From assembly GCA_947568835.1 (NCBI GenBank), contig OX387604.1, positions 16,459,076 through 16,523,075 of the forward strand: 64,000 nt of DNA. Direction: 5' to 3'. Position numbers and translations under genes: made by a program. The notes under the pieces were generated by a model. It saw only the letters and a program-made list of their open reading frames with translations, searched no databases and had not been told where the DNA came from. Of this stretch, positions 55,801 through 63,100 are shown piece after piece; the stretch's first letter is position 1; each line of letters starts with the position of its first letter. This DNA is from Protonemura montana (taxonomy: Eukaryota; Arthropoda; Insecta; Plecoptera; Nemouridae).

Positions 55801-58344
55801 GTGTACCATAGGTGTATGGTACAAAATATTCCATATAATATCGTGGTGAGCTATTCTATTATAACCCAATCTGCGTTGCCGCACGAACATTTTGGTATAT
55901 CGCGTGTTGCATAGAGTTGAAGCTTACACCGAAAGCACGAAATGGCCCCATACTGCACTTACCTTAAACTTGCAATAGAATAAAGGATAAGTATGCTTAT
56001 AAAATATGTACGCCCCAACATGAAATAATGATAAGTGTGCCCTCTATCTGCGCCGCTCATATAAAAGCGATTTTTCTCTCAAAGATACCTAATGTCTCAG
56101 TGATCTGCAAGTAATGTACAATCGAAAAAAACAACTATCTTCAGATCCAACGAGCTAAATTTTAACATAGTTTATTATTTTACAAAAGGTGTCCCATACT
56201 TGAAAGAAGATCAAACCGTGCAAATTGTGCCGTTATTAAGCTGGATTCGCTCGCTTGACTTTGTAATAACATATATAGAACCAAACATGCAGTATTATTG
56301 ATATCCCATGCCATTAATTGATTCATTGTGCATGCTAGAGTCCAAGCATATGCTTATGTTAGCGTCTGTCTGCGCTGTAGTATATACTGTGCCCCTATCC
56401 CCTTGCTATATACGCTAAATTCACACTATACAGTGTAAATATGATGCAGTCAAACCAATTATGTAATTACGAATAAATCGGCACCTAGTAAAAGGATCTT
56501 TCTAAATACATGTTTCTGGTCGTGAGGGTAGAAGGTGGTAAACGGAAGATAAGCTATAGTATATGTCTTTGCTGGTTCACACATTGGAATACGAACAGTA
56601 CAGGGTCAATATATGTGACACCACTTCCAAAAACTACACAAAAATTATACCATTTTTGGATTCCAACTGACTTTTCGGCGAGTTCTTGAATGAATGATTG
56701 ATTTGAGGGTTTGAATGACGTACTGTTTTGACAACAGCGCCTTTGGCACTGGTCTAATGGCGTCGGTGAACGAGTGGATTTCAATTTCAACTTCGATGTG
56801 TTTATTTTCATTGTAATATATTTTACATGCCAGAGTATTTTCACAAAATTATGTTAAAACAGGCTTTGGAAACTGTCAATGTTAAAAATAACATTTCATA
56901 CAATCATAATTTTTTTTTCATTCACACAGTATTTACATGCACAGTTTTTCAAATTTACATTTTCGACCACATTATAAAAATAATGGGAAATTCAAAAGTC
57001 CTTCACTTCATTTTTAAAGCTTTCTCTGCTTTTTAAAATTTTGATTTTGTTGGGAAGGCGATTATGAAATATTGGGCCCATACAAAATGTGTTTCTTCTT
57101 GCAATTTCAAGATTTCTCTTCTTGTACCTTATGTCAGCCTCATTTCTCGTGTTTTTACTGTGTATATTTTGATTTAATTCAAATATATTTTGATTGTCCT
57201 CCACATACATGACAACCTCTAAAATATATAGGGATGGATGAGTTAGTATTTTAAATGCTTTACTCATGATGGATGAAGAATGAGGATGAAGATTTGAATG
57301 AGGAGGAGGATGATGATGAACCTAACCTAGCCTATACGGGAGGAGGGGAAACCAGGTGCCGCCACGTAGCCTACCCTTTTTCAGTGTTTTCATTCCTTGA
57401 TCCCTCGACGGACTTCTGTTAGATCATGCAGCTTTATGAATAGCTTAGCACTAACTGCTTTGATAACCCTACGCAAAATCAAAGAAATATGTATGGTCAC
57501 TATAGCAACACTAGCTACATTTTATGACACTCATGGTCACCGGAGTTCACACTTATCAGTACCTACGTATCTTCATATTTCCCTCAAGACGAAGTAAGAA
57601 ATTAACACAAAGAACAAAAAAAAACAAGATTTCGAATAAGGGGCAATTTTCGGACATAAGAAATGTTTATAGCCGAGTCTCTTTCTCTTCTCATTTTTCG
57701 TTTATCTCGCTCCATCAGATCCACCGTTTGCTTGGATCCGGGCAGGTTTCCATAAAACATTGCATTTTATTATCCCGTGGAGCGCACGCAGACCGCCGCC
57801 GCCACCACCGCCGCCGCCACCGCGCTAGTGCTAGGCAGGTATCATATGACCCACAAGGGATATACCTACAAATGTAAATACCTAACAGCCCATCCCTAAC
57901 CGTTTGACGAACAGTTAACTTCACTATCACTAGATATCAGTGATATCACTGGTACCTAGTCCATAGATGCTATCAATATCCAAACGTTCCTTGCCCATGA
58001 AACGTATCGTGTGGTATTACGCAAGGTAAAAACTCACATTCATAGCTTTTTTTTAAATAATTATTTCCTTTCATAGCCTCATACTAATATTTATTCTTAT
58101 CATTTCTCAATCCAACGAAATAAAAATAAAAACGCTTGTTCAAAAGTGTCAGTTTGTGTTTTCTTACCTTCTTCAAGTAGCCATCGTTGGTCCCAAGGAA
58201 CGCTACGGTATGCCGCTCAGTCTTGCCCAGAGAAATCGACGTGAGTGAAGTATTTGGGAACTGGATGGCCGCATGGGCCACAATTGGAGAAACGCCGGAG
58301 ATCTTCAAGCCAACCTCACAAAAGTTCAAGATGTTACCGGTAGT
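1023..58344 (-). CDS. PlexA: Plexin receptor (class A type), internal 11 exons of a spliced gene, partial at both ends
   Basis: This is a single-pass receptor for semaphorins that signals through a cytoplasmic GAP-like domain (family knowledge). Joining exons 58168-58344, 36042-36176, 27705-27805, 8915-9047, 5433-5825, 4878-5114, 4286-4543, 2724-2972, 2025-2441, 1548-1826 and 1023-1443 on the minus strand gives 2800 nt, or 933 open codons plus one base. Fragment residues: sema C-terminus about 1-110, PSI1 112-164, plexin TIG-like linker about 165-262, PSI2 263-326, second linker about 327-425, PSI3 426-471, IPT domains about 476-880, transmembrane helix 880-902, basic juxtamembrane coiled coil 903-933. 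Each PSI has its eight cysteines. Every complete intron is GT-AG. Missing here are the N-terminus with most of the sema domain, and the Ras-GAP-like domain. Class A is inferred from the remembered resemblance of the juxtamembrane and PSI1 sequences to arthropod PlexA. Class B is less likely. Plexin identity is secure. Confidence 0.93.
1117..1185 (-). other. PlexA: Plexin transmembrane helix
   Basis: These bases encode 23 residues beginning [10 protein letters not shown] and ending VVLVVY. They are strongly hydrophobic and bounded on the cytoplasmic side by RRK. This is the only hydrophobic segment of that length in the 933-residue fragment, consistent with type I topology. Confidence 0.92.
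1548..1826 (-). CDS. PlexA: Plexin exon 10 of window: third/fourth IPT region with RLRR motif
   Basis: The exon is 279 bp, 93 codons, phase 0 to 0. The acceptor is ATCCTGGACAG and the donor GAG|GTAAAA. The start [15 protein letters not shown] closes the third IPT domain. [14 protein letters not shown] and [16 protein letters not shown] match the plexin region that precedes the last IPT domain. Exon residues 26-30 read RLRRS (bases 1737-1751), a furin-type cleavage consensus. The intron on its 5' side is 198 bp and the one on its 3' side 104 bp. Confidence 0.93.
2025..2441 (-). CDS. PlexA: Plexin exon 9 of window: second IPT domain and start of third
   Basis: The exon is 417 bp, 139 codons, phase 0 to 0. 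The acceptor is TTATTTTACAG and the donor ACG|GTAAGA. It has two IPT starts: [19 protein letters not shown] at exon residues 6-24 and [20 protein letters not shown] at 94-113. Both show the conserved P..G...GGT/GGR motif. Sequons NST, NRT, NYT and NKT suggest heavy N-glycosylation of this ectodomain segment. Confidence 0.94.
2724..2972 (-). CDS. PlexA: Plexin exon 8 of window: first canonical IPT/TIG domain
   Basis: The exon is 249 bp, 83 codons, phase 0 to 0. The acceptor is CCTATTTTAG and the donor AAG|GTATGT. The peptide has the IPT signature [20 protein letters not shown] followed by LG, and the plexin-conserved [20 protein letters not shown]. The exon covers almost exactly one IPT domain and is symmetric in phase. 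Confidence 0.94.
2973..4285 (-). other. Plexin intron of 1313 bp (PSI3 to IPT1)
   Basis: Intron bounded by donor GTAAGT and acceptor CTATTTTAG. It holds a hairpin-forming sequence at 3162-3202 and otherwise no coding signal that I can support. Confidence 0.85.
4286..4543 (-). CDS. PlexA: Plexin exon 7 of window: end of linker 2 and PSI domain 3
   Basis: The exon is 258 bp, 86 codons, phase 0 to 0. The acceptor is TTCTGTTCCAG and the donor ATG|GTAAGT. The peptide opens [22 protein letters not shown]3 then has all eight cysteines between exon residues 34 and 79 ([28 protein letters not shown]). It ends CPKPRIDM, which runs into [12 protein letters not shown], the start of the first IPT domain. 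No long uninterrupted ORF marks this exon; it was found by reading the minus strand between the two neighbouring exons. Confidence 0.93.
4544..4877 (-). other. Plexin intron of 334 bp
   Basis: Short intron with a GTGCGT donor and TTCTGTTCCAG acceptor. Nothing else was seen in it. Confidence 0.85.
4878..5114 (-). CDS. PlexA: Plexin exon 6 of window: end of PSI2 and second linker domain
   Basis: The exon is 237 bp, 79 codons, phase 0 to 0. The acceptor is GTTATTTCAG. The donor is ACG|GTGCGT, a weaker but canonical GT site. The peptide begins [16 protein letters not shown], which supplies the last PSI2 cysteine. The [20 protein letters not shown] segment and ending FIVCDKTT match the plexin inter-PSI TIG-like region. 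It continues in frame into [10 protein letters not shown] of the next exon. Confidence 0.92.
5115..5432 (-). other. Plexin intron of 318 bp
   Basis: Short AT-rich intron with a GTACCT donor and GTTATTTCAG acceptor. Nothing else was seen in it. Confidence 0.85.
5433..5825 (-). CDS. PlexA: Plexin exon 5 of window: plexin TIG-like linker and PSI domain 2
   Basis: The exon is 393 bp, 131 codons, phase 0 to 0. The acceptor is TTTTTCTCCAG and the donor CAG|GTACCT. Exon residues 1-75 are the plexin-type beta-sandwich region ([22 protein letters not shown], continuing to LSCPTP). Residues 81-113 carry seven cysteines of PSI2 (C.....C..C......C..C.....C......C), including NWC in place of the usual GWC. 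The eighth cysteine is in the next exon (NFCPRF). Local GC content is clearly higher than in the flanking introns. Several ORFs in other frames overlap here and are shadows of this exon. Confidence 0.93.
5826..8914 (-). other. Plexin intron of 3.1 kb (PSI1 to linker)
   Basis: Intron with a GTACGA donor and TTTTTCTCCAG acceptor. It contains a short palindrome at 6905-6920 resembling the hairpin at 3162-3202, and an unrecognised open stretch near 8183-8452 on the gene strand. No plexin exon is missing here, because exons 4 and 5 join in phase and in family sequence. Confidence 0.85.
8915..9047 (-). CDS. PlexA: Plexin exon 4 of window: C-terminal half of PSI domain 1
   Basis: The exon is 133 bp: one base completing an arginine codon, then 44 codons. 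The acceptor is CCTTGTTGCAG and the donor ACG|GTACGA. The peptide begins [11 protein letters not shown], includes [11 protein letters not shown], and ends [10 protein letters not shown]. It supplies the last three cysteines of PSI1 and the start of the plexin linker after it. It joins in phase 0 to the exon at 5825 ([15 protein letters not shown]). An 18.7 kb intron splits PSI1 between this exon and exon 3. Confidence 0.93.
11515..11767. repeat. CCTT tetranucleotide tract grading into CCTA/CGTA
   Basis: About 150 bases of CCTT repeats with GCTT interruptions are followed by CCTA and CTACGTAC units. The plus strand is almost pure pyrimidine for most of the tract. Apparent ORFs with FLPS repeats in several frames are products of this repeat. 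Confidence 0.97.
12819..12838. repeat. AT dinucleotide microsatellite
   Basis: An uninterrupted run of about ten TA units. Confidence 0.9.
13493..14029. mobile_element. MITE-like element with long terminal inverted repeats
   Basis: The left end begins CCGGTTCACAATTGAAATAT and runs about 57 bases (13493-13549). The right end (about 13973-14029) is its reverse complement with one mismatch in those bases. The 537 bp element has an AT-rich interior, a nearby internal near-palindrome related to the ends (around 13738-13761), and no transposase coding potential. That structure fits a non-autonomous DNA transposon. A target-site duplication could not be read with confidence. It could also be a solo genomic inverted repeat. 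Confidence 0.7.
16967..16981. repeat. C homopolymer, 15 bases
   Basis: An uninterrupted run of C followed by a C/T-rich stretch. Confidence 0.95.
17920..18234. mobile_element. Foldback-type inverted repeat element
   Basis: The left arm (17920-18058), read as reverse complement, and the right arm (about 18121-18234) share the blocks CCGATAGCAATCCT, a T-run followed by CAG, and a CCCC(T/A)AAA..GTCTT block. They form an imperfect inverted repeat around a centre near 18060-18120. The left arm is also closely matched by 62671-62808, which shows that it is a dispersed family. No coding capacity is recognised. Confidence 0.65.
26415..26429. repeat. G homopolymer, 15 bases
   Basis: A G run within a purine-rich stretch (GAGGAGGGGAGAGA before it). 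Confidence 0.95.
26941..26978. repeat. C homopolymer of 23 bases with C-rich extension
   Basis: 23 C in a row are followed by C blocks separated by T and A. Confidence 0.95.
27705..27805 (-). CDS. PlexA: Plexin exon 3 of window: N-terminal half of PSI domain 1
   Basis: The exon is 101 bp: 33 codons plus AG of a split arginine codon. The acceptor is TTTTTCACCAG and the donor AAAAG|GTAAGA. It encodes [18 protein letters not shown] followed by [15 protein letters not shown], which is the hallmark plexin PSI core (C....C..C...DPYCGWC). It supplies five of the eight PSI cysteines and two N-glycosylation sequons (NYT, NCS). The reading frame ends in phase 2 and is completed by the single G that opens the exon at 9047, giving AGG (Arg). 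The exon has no surrounding long ORF and was found by reading the sequence. Confidence 0.93.
28979..29016. repeat. GGGAAC hexamer tandem repeat
   Basis: About five GGGAAC units with a degenerate GGGACG unit at each end. Confidence 0.9.
30786..30822. repeat. GGGCAACAAC decamer tandem repeat
   Basis: Three perfect decamer copies plus a partial one. Related GGGCAA words occur in the preceding 60 bases. Confidence 0.9.
31183..31230. repeat. AGT trinucleotide repeat, interrupted
   Basis: AGT units at the start, then an interruption, then further TAG/AGT units. Confidence 0.9.
36042..36176 (-). CDS. PlexA: Plexin exon 2 of window: final sema blade
   Basis: The exon is 135 bp, 45 codons, phase 0 to phase 0, with acceptor ATCCCAG and donor AAG|GTAAGA. 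The peptide contains the motif [10 protein letters not shown] and ends [11 protein letters not shown]. This corresponds to the plexin pattern YE.I.VD.G...L.D......YLYVMT...V that closes the propeller just before the first PSI domain. It is flanked by introns of 22.0 kb and 8.2 kb. Because it is short and isolated, an automatic gene predictor could easily miss it. Its phase and sequence fit both neighbours. Confidence 0.9.
44538..44592. repeat. CT-rich pyrimidine tract
   Basis: Repeated CTCTT and TCTCTT words form an almost pure pyrimidine stretch. Confidence 0.85.
46809..46841. repeat. G homopolymer, 33 bases
   Basis: 33 consecutive G preceded by GGGGGT. This is the longest homopolymer in the window. 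The proline-rich ORF on the other strand is an artefact of it. Confidence 0.97.
47331..47368. repeat. GACGCC hexamer-like GC-rich repeat
   Basis: GACGCC and GTCGACGCC units sit in an AT-rich intron. A related GACGCCGCC stretch lies at 47157-47182. Confidence 0.85.
48700..49088. repeat. Degenerate 10/20-bp minisatellite
   Basis: The first part has near-perfect 20-base units (GACGTTCCTGGTCAGTCCCA). These decay into roughly 10-base units such as AGTCCTAGTA and then into TCCTAG-containing variants. About 390 bp in all. Confidence 0.9.
49741..49790. repeat. 9-bp tandem repeat (GGNAATGCT)
   Basis: Five to six 9-base units, GGTAATGCT, GGAAATGCT and GGCAATGCT, with one GGCTATGGT variant. Confidence 0.88.
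50352..50371. repeat. C homopolymer, 20 bases
   Basis: 20 consecutive C followed by TCCCCC. Confidence 0.95.
50487..50624. repeat. 12-bp minisatellite (CTCTGCCGTACA)
   Basis: About eleven copies of a 12-base unit, some CTTT or ACAC variants, and one duplicated CCGT. Because 12 is divisible by three, all frames give open repeats (CRTL, PYTL, TAEC types). These ORFs are not genes. Confidence 0.93.
54074..54178. repeat. 8-bp tandem repeat (CAGCCCTA / CAGCACTA)
   Basis: About a dozen octamers, mostly CAGCCCTA with a central block of CAGCACTA. Confidence 0.93.
56992..57267 (-). mobile_element. Non-LTR retrotransposon (LINE) fragment, C-terminus of reverse-transcriptase ORF
   Basis: The minus-strand reading contains [16 protein letters not shown], then [14 protein letters not shown], then [12 protein letters not shown] and a terminal FKNEVKDF before the stop. 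This order (TLPSLYI..., HS.NTR....., YNKLP..IK, FK..LK..L) is the well-known C-terminal tail of Jockey/CR1-like LINE reverse transcriptases. Only about 90 residues remain, so the copy is 5'-truncated or decayed. AT-rich sequence continuing down to about 56790 could be its 3' untranslated tail. It sits in a plexin intron in the same orientation as the gene. Clade is not determined. Confidence 0.75.
57786..57823. repeat. CCG/CCA trinucleotide repeat
   Basis: GCCGCCGCCACCACC-type units form a GC-rich island in AT-rich sequence. Confidence 0.85.
58168..58344 (-). CDS. PlexA: Plexin exon 1 of window: C-terminal part of sema domain
   Basis: The exon is 177 bp, 59 codons, phase 0 at both ends. The acceptor is a pyrimidine-rich tract ending CCAG; the donor is AAG|GTAAGA. 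The peptide starts [17 protein letters not shown] and ends [14 protein letters not shown]. The latter is the typical late-sema strand pattern of plexins (VAFLGT..G.LKK), where the last blades of the seven-bladed propeller are built. It reads directly into the exon at 36176 (LKK|VLLSGG). The preceding exon was not found between 58345 and 64000. Confidence 0.92.
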
Positions 58345-58649
58345 CTGGAAAAGAAACCAACAAAATTCCGTTAAAAAATTGCCTTATTTTTTAAACCTTA
58401 AAATGTCCTGTGCAGTATACTAAATGTATCGATCTGATTCGAATGGGCCATCAGGGTATTTGTGGTATGGTCTCAGATCGAATTCATTCAGGATATAGAA
58501 CTACTAAGTTACTATCTTATTTCCCCTATCTAAGAACTATCTTATTTAACTTAACGTAACCTGGGCTTCAGAACCAAAAGCAATGTATTTATATTAAGTC
58601 AAGTTTGAGAGTGCGTTTTGACCGGCCAGTTCCACACTAGAAGTCGATT

Positions 58650-58681
58650 GAGAGAAAGAGAGAAAGAGAAAGAGAGAGAGA
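58650..58681. repeat. GA-rich microsatellite
   Basis: GAGAAA units merging into GA dinucleotides. Confidence 0.88.
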
Positions 58682-60178
58682 CGTTCGATATAGATCGTGG
58701 ACGGTGGTCAATCAATGATCACCAAATTAGCCATATAAAGTTTCACTTGTTTGAAATCGAATATGCTTGTTGGCGCCTCATGTGCACTTTCAGATGTAAC
58801 TCAGACGTAGCACGGAGATGTAACTGTTAGCTCACGCGCTAAATTCCCATTAATATTCACACTGTCTATTAAAATGCAATTTTGATTTTATTTCTGTCTG
58901 CTTCATTACTTTTCAATCAATATACATGCAGTAGAATGTGTGCAGCGGAATGAATTATACTATATGGTACGAAGGGTTTTAGTTGGACTGCCAAATTAGA
59001 GTTGTGGTCAGTAAATTAATGATGATTTGCAAAGGTTCCCTCATAAATACATACAGGCAATGATTTGACGAGTAGCTTGATACTGACTTATTGCATTATT
59101 TCCCATAAATTGATAACTAAGTTACGATTGACTATGTGTTGACAACAAGCGTGTATAAACGGAATCGTTCACATGCTCTCTACACAAACGGCTAACTGTT
59201 GGGATTGTGTGGGTGTGGTGTGTGAGGAGGGGGCTCGGGAAGAATCGCGAGAAGTTTAATAAGGTGCATACTGCATCGAATAAACCGAGTTTCTTCTTTA
59301 ACTTCGTCTATACCCAATGTATTAAGGCCTAGGGAGACCCGTTTGCACGACTCATTTCTTTGAGTTGGGGGAAGAAAATCAATAGTGAACATTCTTTCAG
59401 TCAAGTCAAGCCAACAACGTTGGTTCGAACACCCCTCGCTAACTCTACGAACGATTTGGTTATTTGAAGCGAAGGTACTAAGCATCTGGTGTAAAACAAG
59501 AGCTGGAGGACGCTAATTTCTTTTGTAGAAGACAACAGGATTCCTTGGCGGTTGAAATACTGATCTCGAGATAGTTTGAATGTGCTCCCCTATCTTTCAG
59601 CACCTACAGACAGAGCTCTTTCATTGCTTCAGCTAACGACAATATGATATTAGAAATGTGAGGCGAACTCAATTCTTGTTCAGATTCAATAAGTGGCTAA
59701 ATCAAATCAGAAGACCGCTTCTAGAACAGTTTTTCAAATCAACATTCTTATTTGAAGGAAAACACAAACTAAGCATACGAATCTTTTCGTGAAAACCAGT
59801 CACGCTTCTCAAGCTCTGCAGTGAAGCAAGCCAGGACTGCGAACAATATTATCCCAAAATCGAGCGTCTAGCATTCTTCATTCATTGTCGAACCCAGGAC
59901 TCGTGGAGAGCAATCCATACCCCTGACTCGAACAGAAAAAGTCTCGCGCGTTCCCAGGAATCCGTCGGATTTCACCGTTGGTGAATAATATTTTACTATT
60001 TAGCACATATTATGCCATTGGGGAAAACATCGCGAAGGCATTTTATTTTGAATTTTATAGTCCCTATTTCATGCGTTGACTCGTTGTTCTTTGGGGAGGA
60101 TTGAATTGAATCTGCTGGTGCTAGTCGAGTGGTCTCACGCAGCATTCTCCTGGGCGCAAGGCCTGCACTGTGCACAGC

Positions 60179-60222
60179 ATGGTAACGATGGTAACGACGG
60201 TAACGACGGTAACGGCGGTAAC
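60179..60222. repeat. 9-bp tandem repeat (GGTAACGAC)
   Basis: Five 9-base units GGTAACGAT, GGTAACGAC (two), GGTAACGGC and GGTAAC. Confidence 0.9.
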
Positions 60223-60808
60223 AAAGCCGCCGCTCCAGCTTTTTCTGGAGAGATATAGCAGTAGATCGCAGCATCTTCTGTCTCTCCTTAGTTACCGCCG
60301 CATAGAGAATAAATATAAAAATATTGTCAACTGCCAAAGTTATTCGCACATCGCGGAATCACTTTTTCTTGTCGAATGCCCCTCACCCTCCCCCACCACC
60401 CTTCAACTAGGGCTCTTTCAAAAGTCTGCGATTCCTGACGACACTGTCTCCATATTTCTTTCATACCCTATTAGAAACGCAACTCTTCATATACATGCAT
60501 ATATTCTGAAATGTTTTTTGGGGGCTCAACTGATGAAAAACGGGGAGGGGGGGGGAGGCGAAACACAAAACAGGAGGAAGCTATTTTAATATCCGCAATC
60601 GTTGGCGCATGTGTCCTTAAATACCAACACATTTTCAAATCCCACAAAACCCTTTTATGATGGAAAAGTTAGGGCCATCAAGTATTTTAGTGTAATAATA
60701 TAAAACGAGTTGTCTACGATTCAACAAACTTTACGAGCAAATGTTTCTCGATATGCATAGTAGGATTCTGACAATGGCTGTGTTTTATGTTAAAGCAGTC
60801 GAGTTTAG

Positions 60809-60866
60809 ACGGCGACGGCGTCGAAGTCGGCGACGCCGTCGGAGTCGGCGTTGGCGTCGTGTGCGC
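60809..60866. repeat. GC-rich CGA/CGG repeat with 11-bp hairpin
   Basis: GGCGACG and GTCGGCG words. CGACGGCGTCG at 60813-60823 pairs perfectly with CGACGCCGTCG at 60831-60841 across a 7-base loop. Confidence 0.85.
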
Positions 60867-62353
60867 CAGATTATGCTGGCTAGCGCCACTATGTCGACGC
60901 GGCGACGCCGGCAACTAACCACCCTCTCACTCCACATACACACACTCGCCCAAACTCACGTACAATATGAACACGACGGCAACGGCGGCAAAAGCAACGA
61001 CGCCGACGACGACAAAGAAGACGGAGAAACACAAGCCGAATTCTGCTCAACACAAGATACACTAGAATATCTCAATTCCAGAGAAATTACTCTACGCGAT
61101 CATCCAACTGCATGGAGGATACATAGCTCCTGATCAAATTGCCAATGATTTGGCCTTATTTGATTCGGTTAACGTTAACTGAACCACCCAGTCTTCGGTT
61201 AGAACGCATCTTTACAAATAGTCGAAACGAGCAAAGTGCTTGTATCCGTAACTGGTTTCAATGCGTTCCGTGTGCACGGAGTTTTAAATTTAAAAATAAT
61301 TCCACGACGACTTTAATTCAATTCTAGTGTTAAAAATAACCTTGTGGGTCGCTTTTGTATCGGTAGAAAGTGAACTGATATTATTGGGAAAAAAAACCGA
61401 TATCTACCCATCCACAAGTAACAAACGAGCACGGAGTTAAATGATGCGATAGAAAAATGGGATTCTCTATACGCAGAAAATTCCTTTGTTGGTCCATAAT
61501 GCTGCAGTGAACGCGGATAGCGAATCCATATTTCTCAATGCTTACGCCAAAGAAAGTCAACTGTGCTGTGCTGTCTTAATTAATGCTAGCACACAACAGG
61601 AGTCATACAAAACGCTTTGCATTGAAATACTTCACAACAGCCATTTGAACGAGCAAGCTACACCCCATCATTGGTCCATAAGCACCTTGATTTTCTACAC
61701 AATATATGCCTAGAATAATGCATGCCTCGGCAAAATAAGCCTAGAAAAACGTGTTTCAATTCAAAGAGTAGCGCACGACTGTAAGTACATTATTTTTTTA
61801 GCAATCTTCAGTACTTGCAAATGTCTTTGTCAGAACTTATGATAGCGAGCTAAAGATGTGCCATACCGAGGAAATGGTTGCCAGAGCTCGATTTGTCTGC
61901 CCTCATGAACGTTTATGGAAGCTTGTCTTCAGGAAGGAAGTTTGGTGAACTTCTGTCAGACAAAATATACTTTTTGCTGTACAATAGGTTCTTGAGAAAA
62001 TCGATTTTCGGATACAATGAGGGAAACTAGCACGTTACAAATTAACGCTGTCTCCTATGCTGAACCCCGTCTCTGATTAGGGGTTGCTGTTTGCGATACT
62101 GGCAAACGTTTGTGATTCTAGCAAAACAAAGCCTCGTCATTATCAAATGCTAATTTAAGCGTAATTTATTAATCACCTACGTCTAGAAGTGCAAAGTCCA
62201 AAGAGGTTTTACTGAAGTGGTGCGAATCAATCAAAAGAGGCAGCTGCGCAAGTTCATAACCATAAAGTTTCGGACGCTGTAGTATCTTAGGTAATCTATG
62301 CATTGGTAACAATAGTGGTCTTAGTATTGAAGAAGGATTGCAAATTTGTACCT

Positions 62354-62440
62354 GGTGTTATGTTAGATGTTAGATGTTTGGTGCTTGGTGTTGTGTTAAG
62401 ACGTTTGGTGTTTGGTGTAACGTCTTTGGTGTTCGATATA
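62354..62440. repeat. Degenerate GTTTGGTGT repeat
   Basis: Irregular copies of TTAGATGTT, GTTTGGTG and GTCTTTGGTG words of about 8-10 bases. Confidence 0.7.
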
Positions 62441-62670
62441 GGGTAAAAGAGCTGGCGGCCATTTCTACTCTGTGCTGACAGAACGGCCAGCCAGAAGATG
62501 AACAACAATCTTGATAAGTTATGTCTTAGATCCAAGTCGTAAATAAATCTAGTTACAGCTTCAACACCCAATACCAAAGAAGTTCTCACCCAAGCTTCTT
62601 AAGGCTCCTCTCAGCGTTTAATCCTCTTATCTTGAAGCTGAAAAAGAGCTATTTCTACATTTTTCAAATT

Positions 62671-62808
62671 ATCAAAATTTGATCCGATAGTAATCCTAGA
62701 TACACTCTTTCTTTATACACTGTTTTTTTTTCAGATCGTTCAGAATAATGTTATACCCCTAAAAGTCTTTTGACGTGGACCTCTGCTAGCACAGAGGGTA
62801 GGAGGACC
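62671..62808. repeat. Dispersed copy of the foldback-element arm
   Basis: This 138-bp stretch aligns end to end with the reverse complement of 17920-18058. Shared blocks include ATCAAAATTTGATCCGATAG, TTATACCCCTAAA and CCTCTGCT, with similarity around 85% by eye. A single arm is present here instead of a pair. Confidence 0.7.
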
Positions 62809-63035
62809 CGTAAGTTTTCTCCTACTCTTTTAACAGCTGTAGGTATAGAACCAAATTTATCCTAGTAAACATCTTCTTCGTCTTTGGAATTCAGACCATC
62901 CACAATCTATCGGCAGCAAGCTCTCTTGAGCCTGAAATATTTGCTCACAAAATGCTATATTGAATTACACAATTCGTCTCAATTTCCGTTTCGCCAATGA
63001 AATGGCAGTGCATTTCGTGCGCTTCACTGCGACAG

Positions 63036-63100
63036 AATAAGTGCAGTAAGCTTAGTACGTGCAGTAAGTGCAGTAAGTGCGAATAAGTGCAGTATTGCAG
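63036..63100. repeat. AAGTGCAGT 9-bp repeat
   Basis: Several copies of AAGTGCAGT with partial and shifted units. Confidence 0.85.

Larger units (their letters stand above)
36177..58167 (-). other. Plexin intron of 22.0 kb within the sema domain
   Basis: Intron with donor GTAAGA and acceptor TTTATCCCAG. It contains GC-rich trinucleotide patches (37.08, 43.13, 47.16, 47.33 and 57.79 kb), a pyrimidine tract at 44.54 kb, a 33-base G run at 46809, minisatellites at 48.70, 49.74, 50.49 and 54.07 kb, and a decayed LINE fragment at 56992-57267. No other gene is recognised. Confidence 0.8.
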
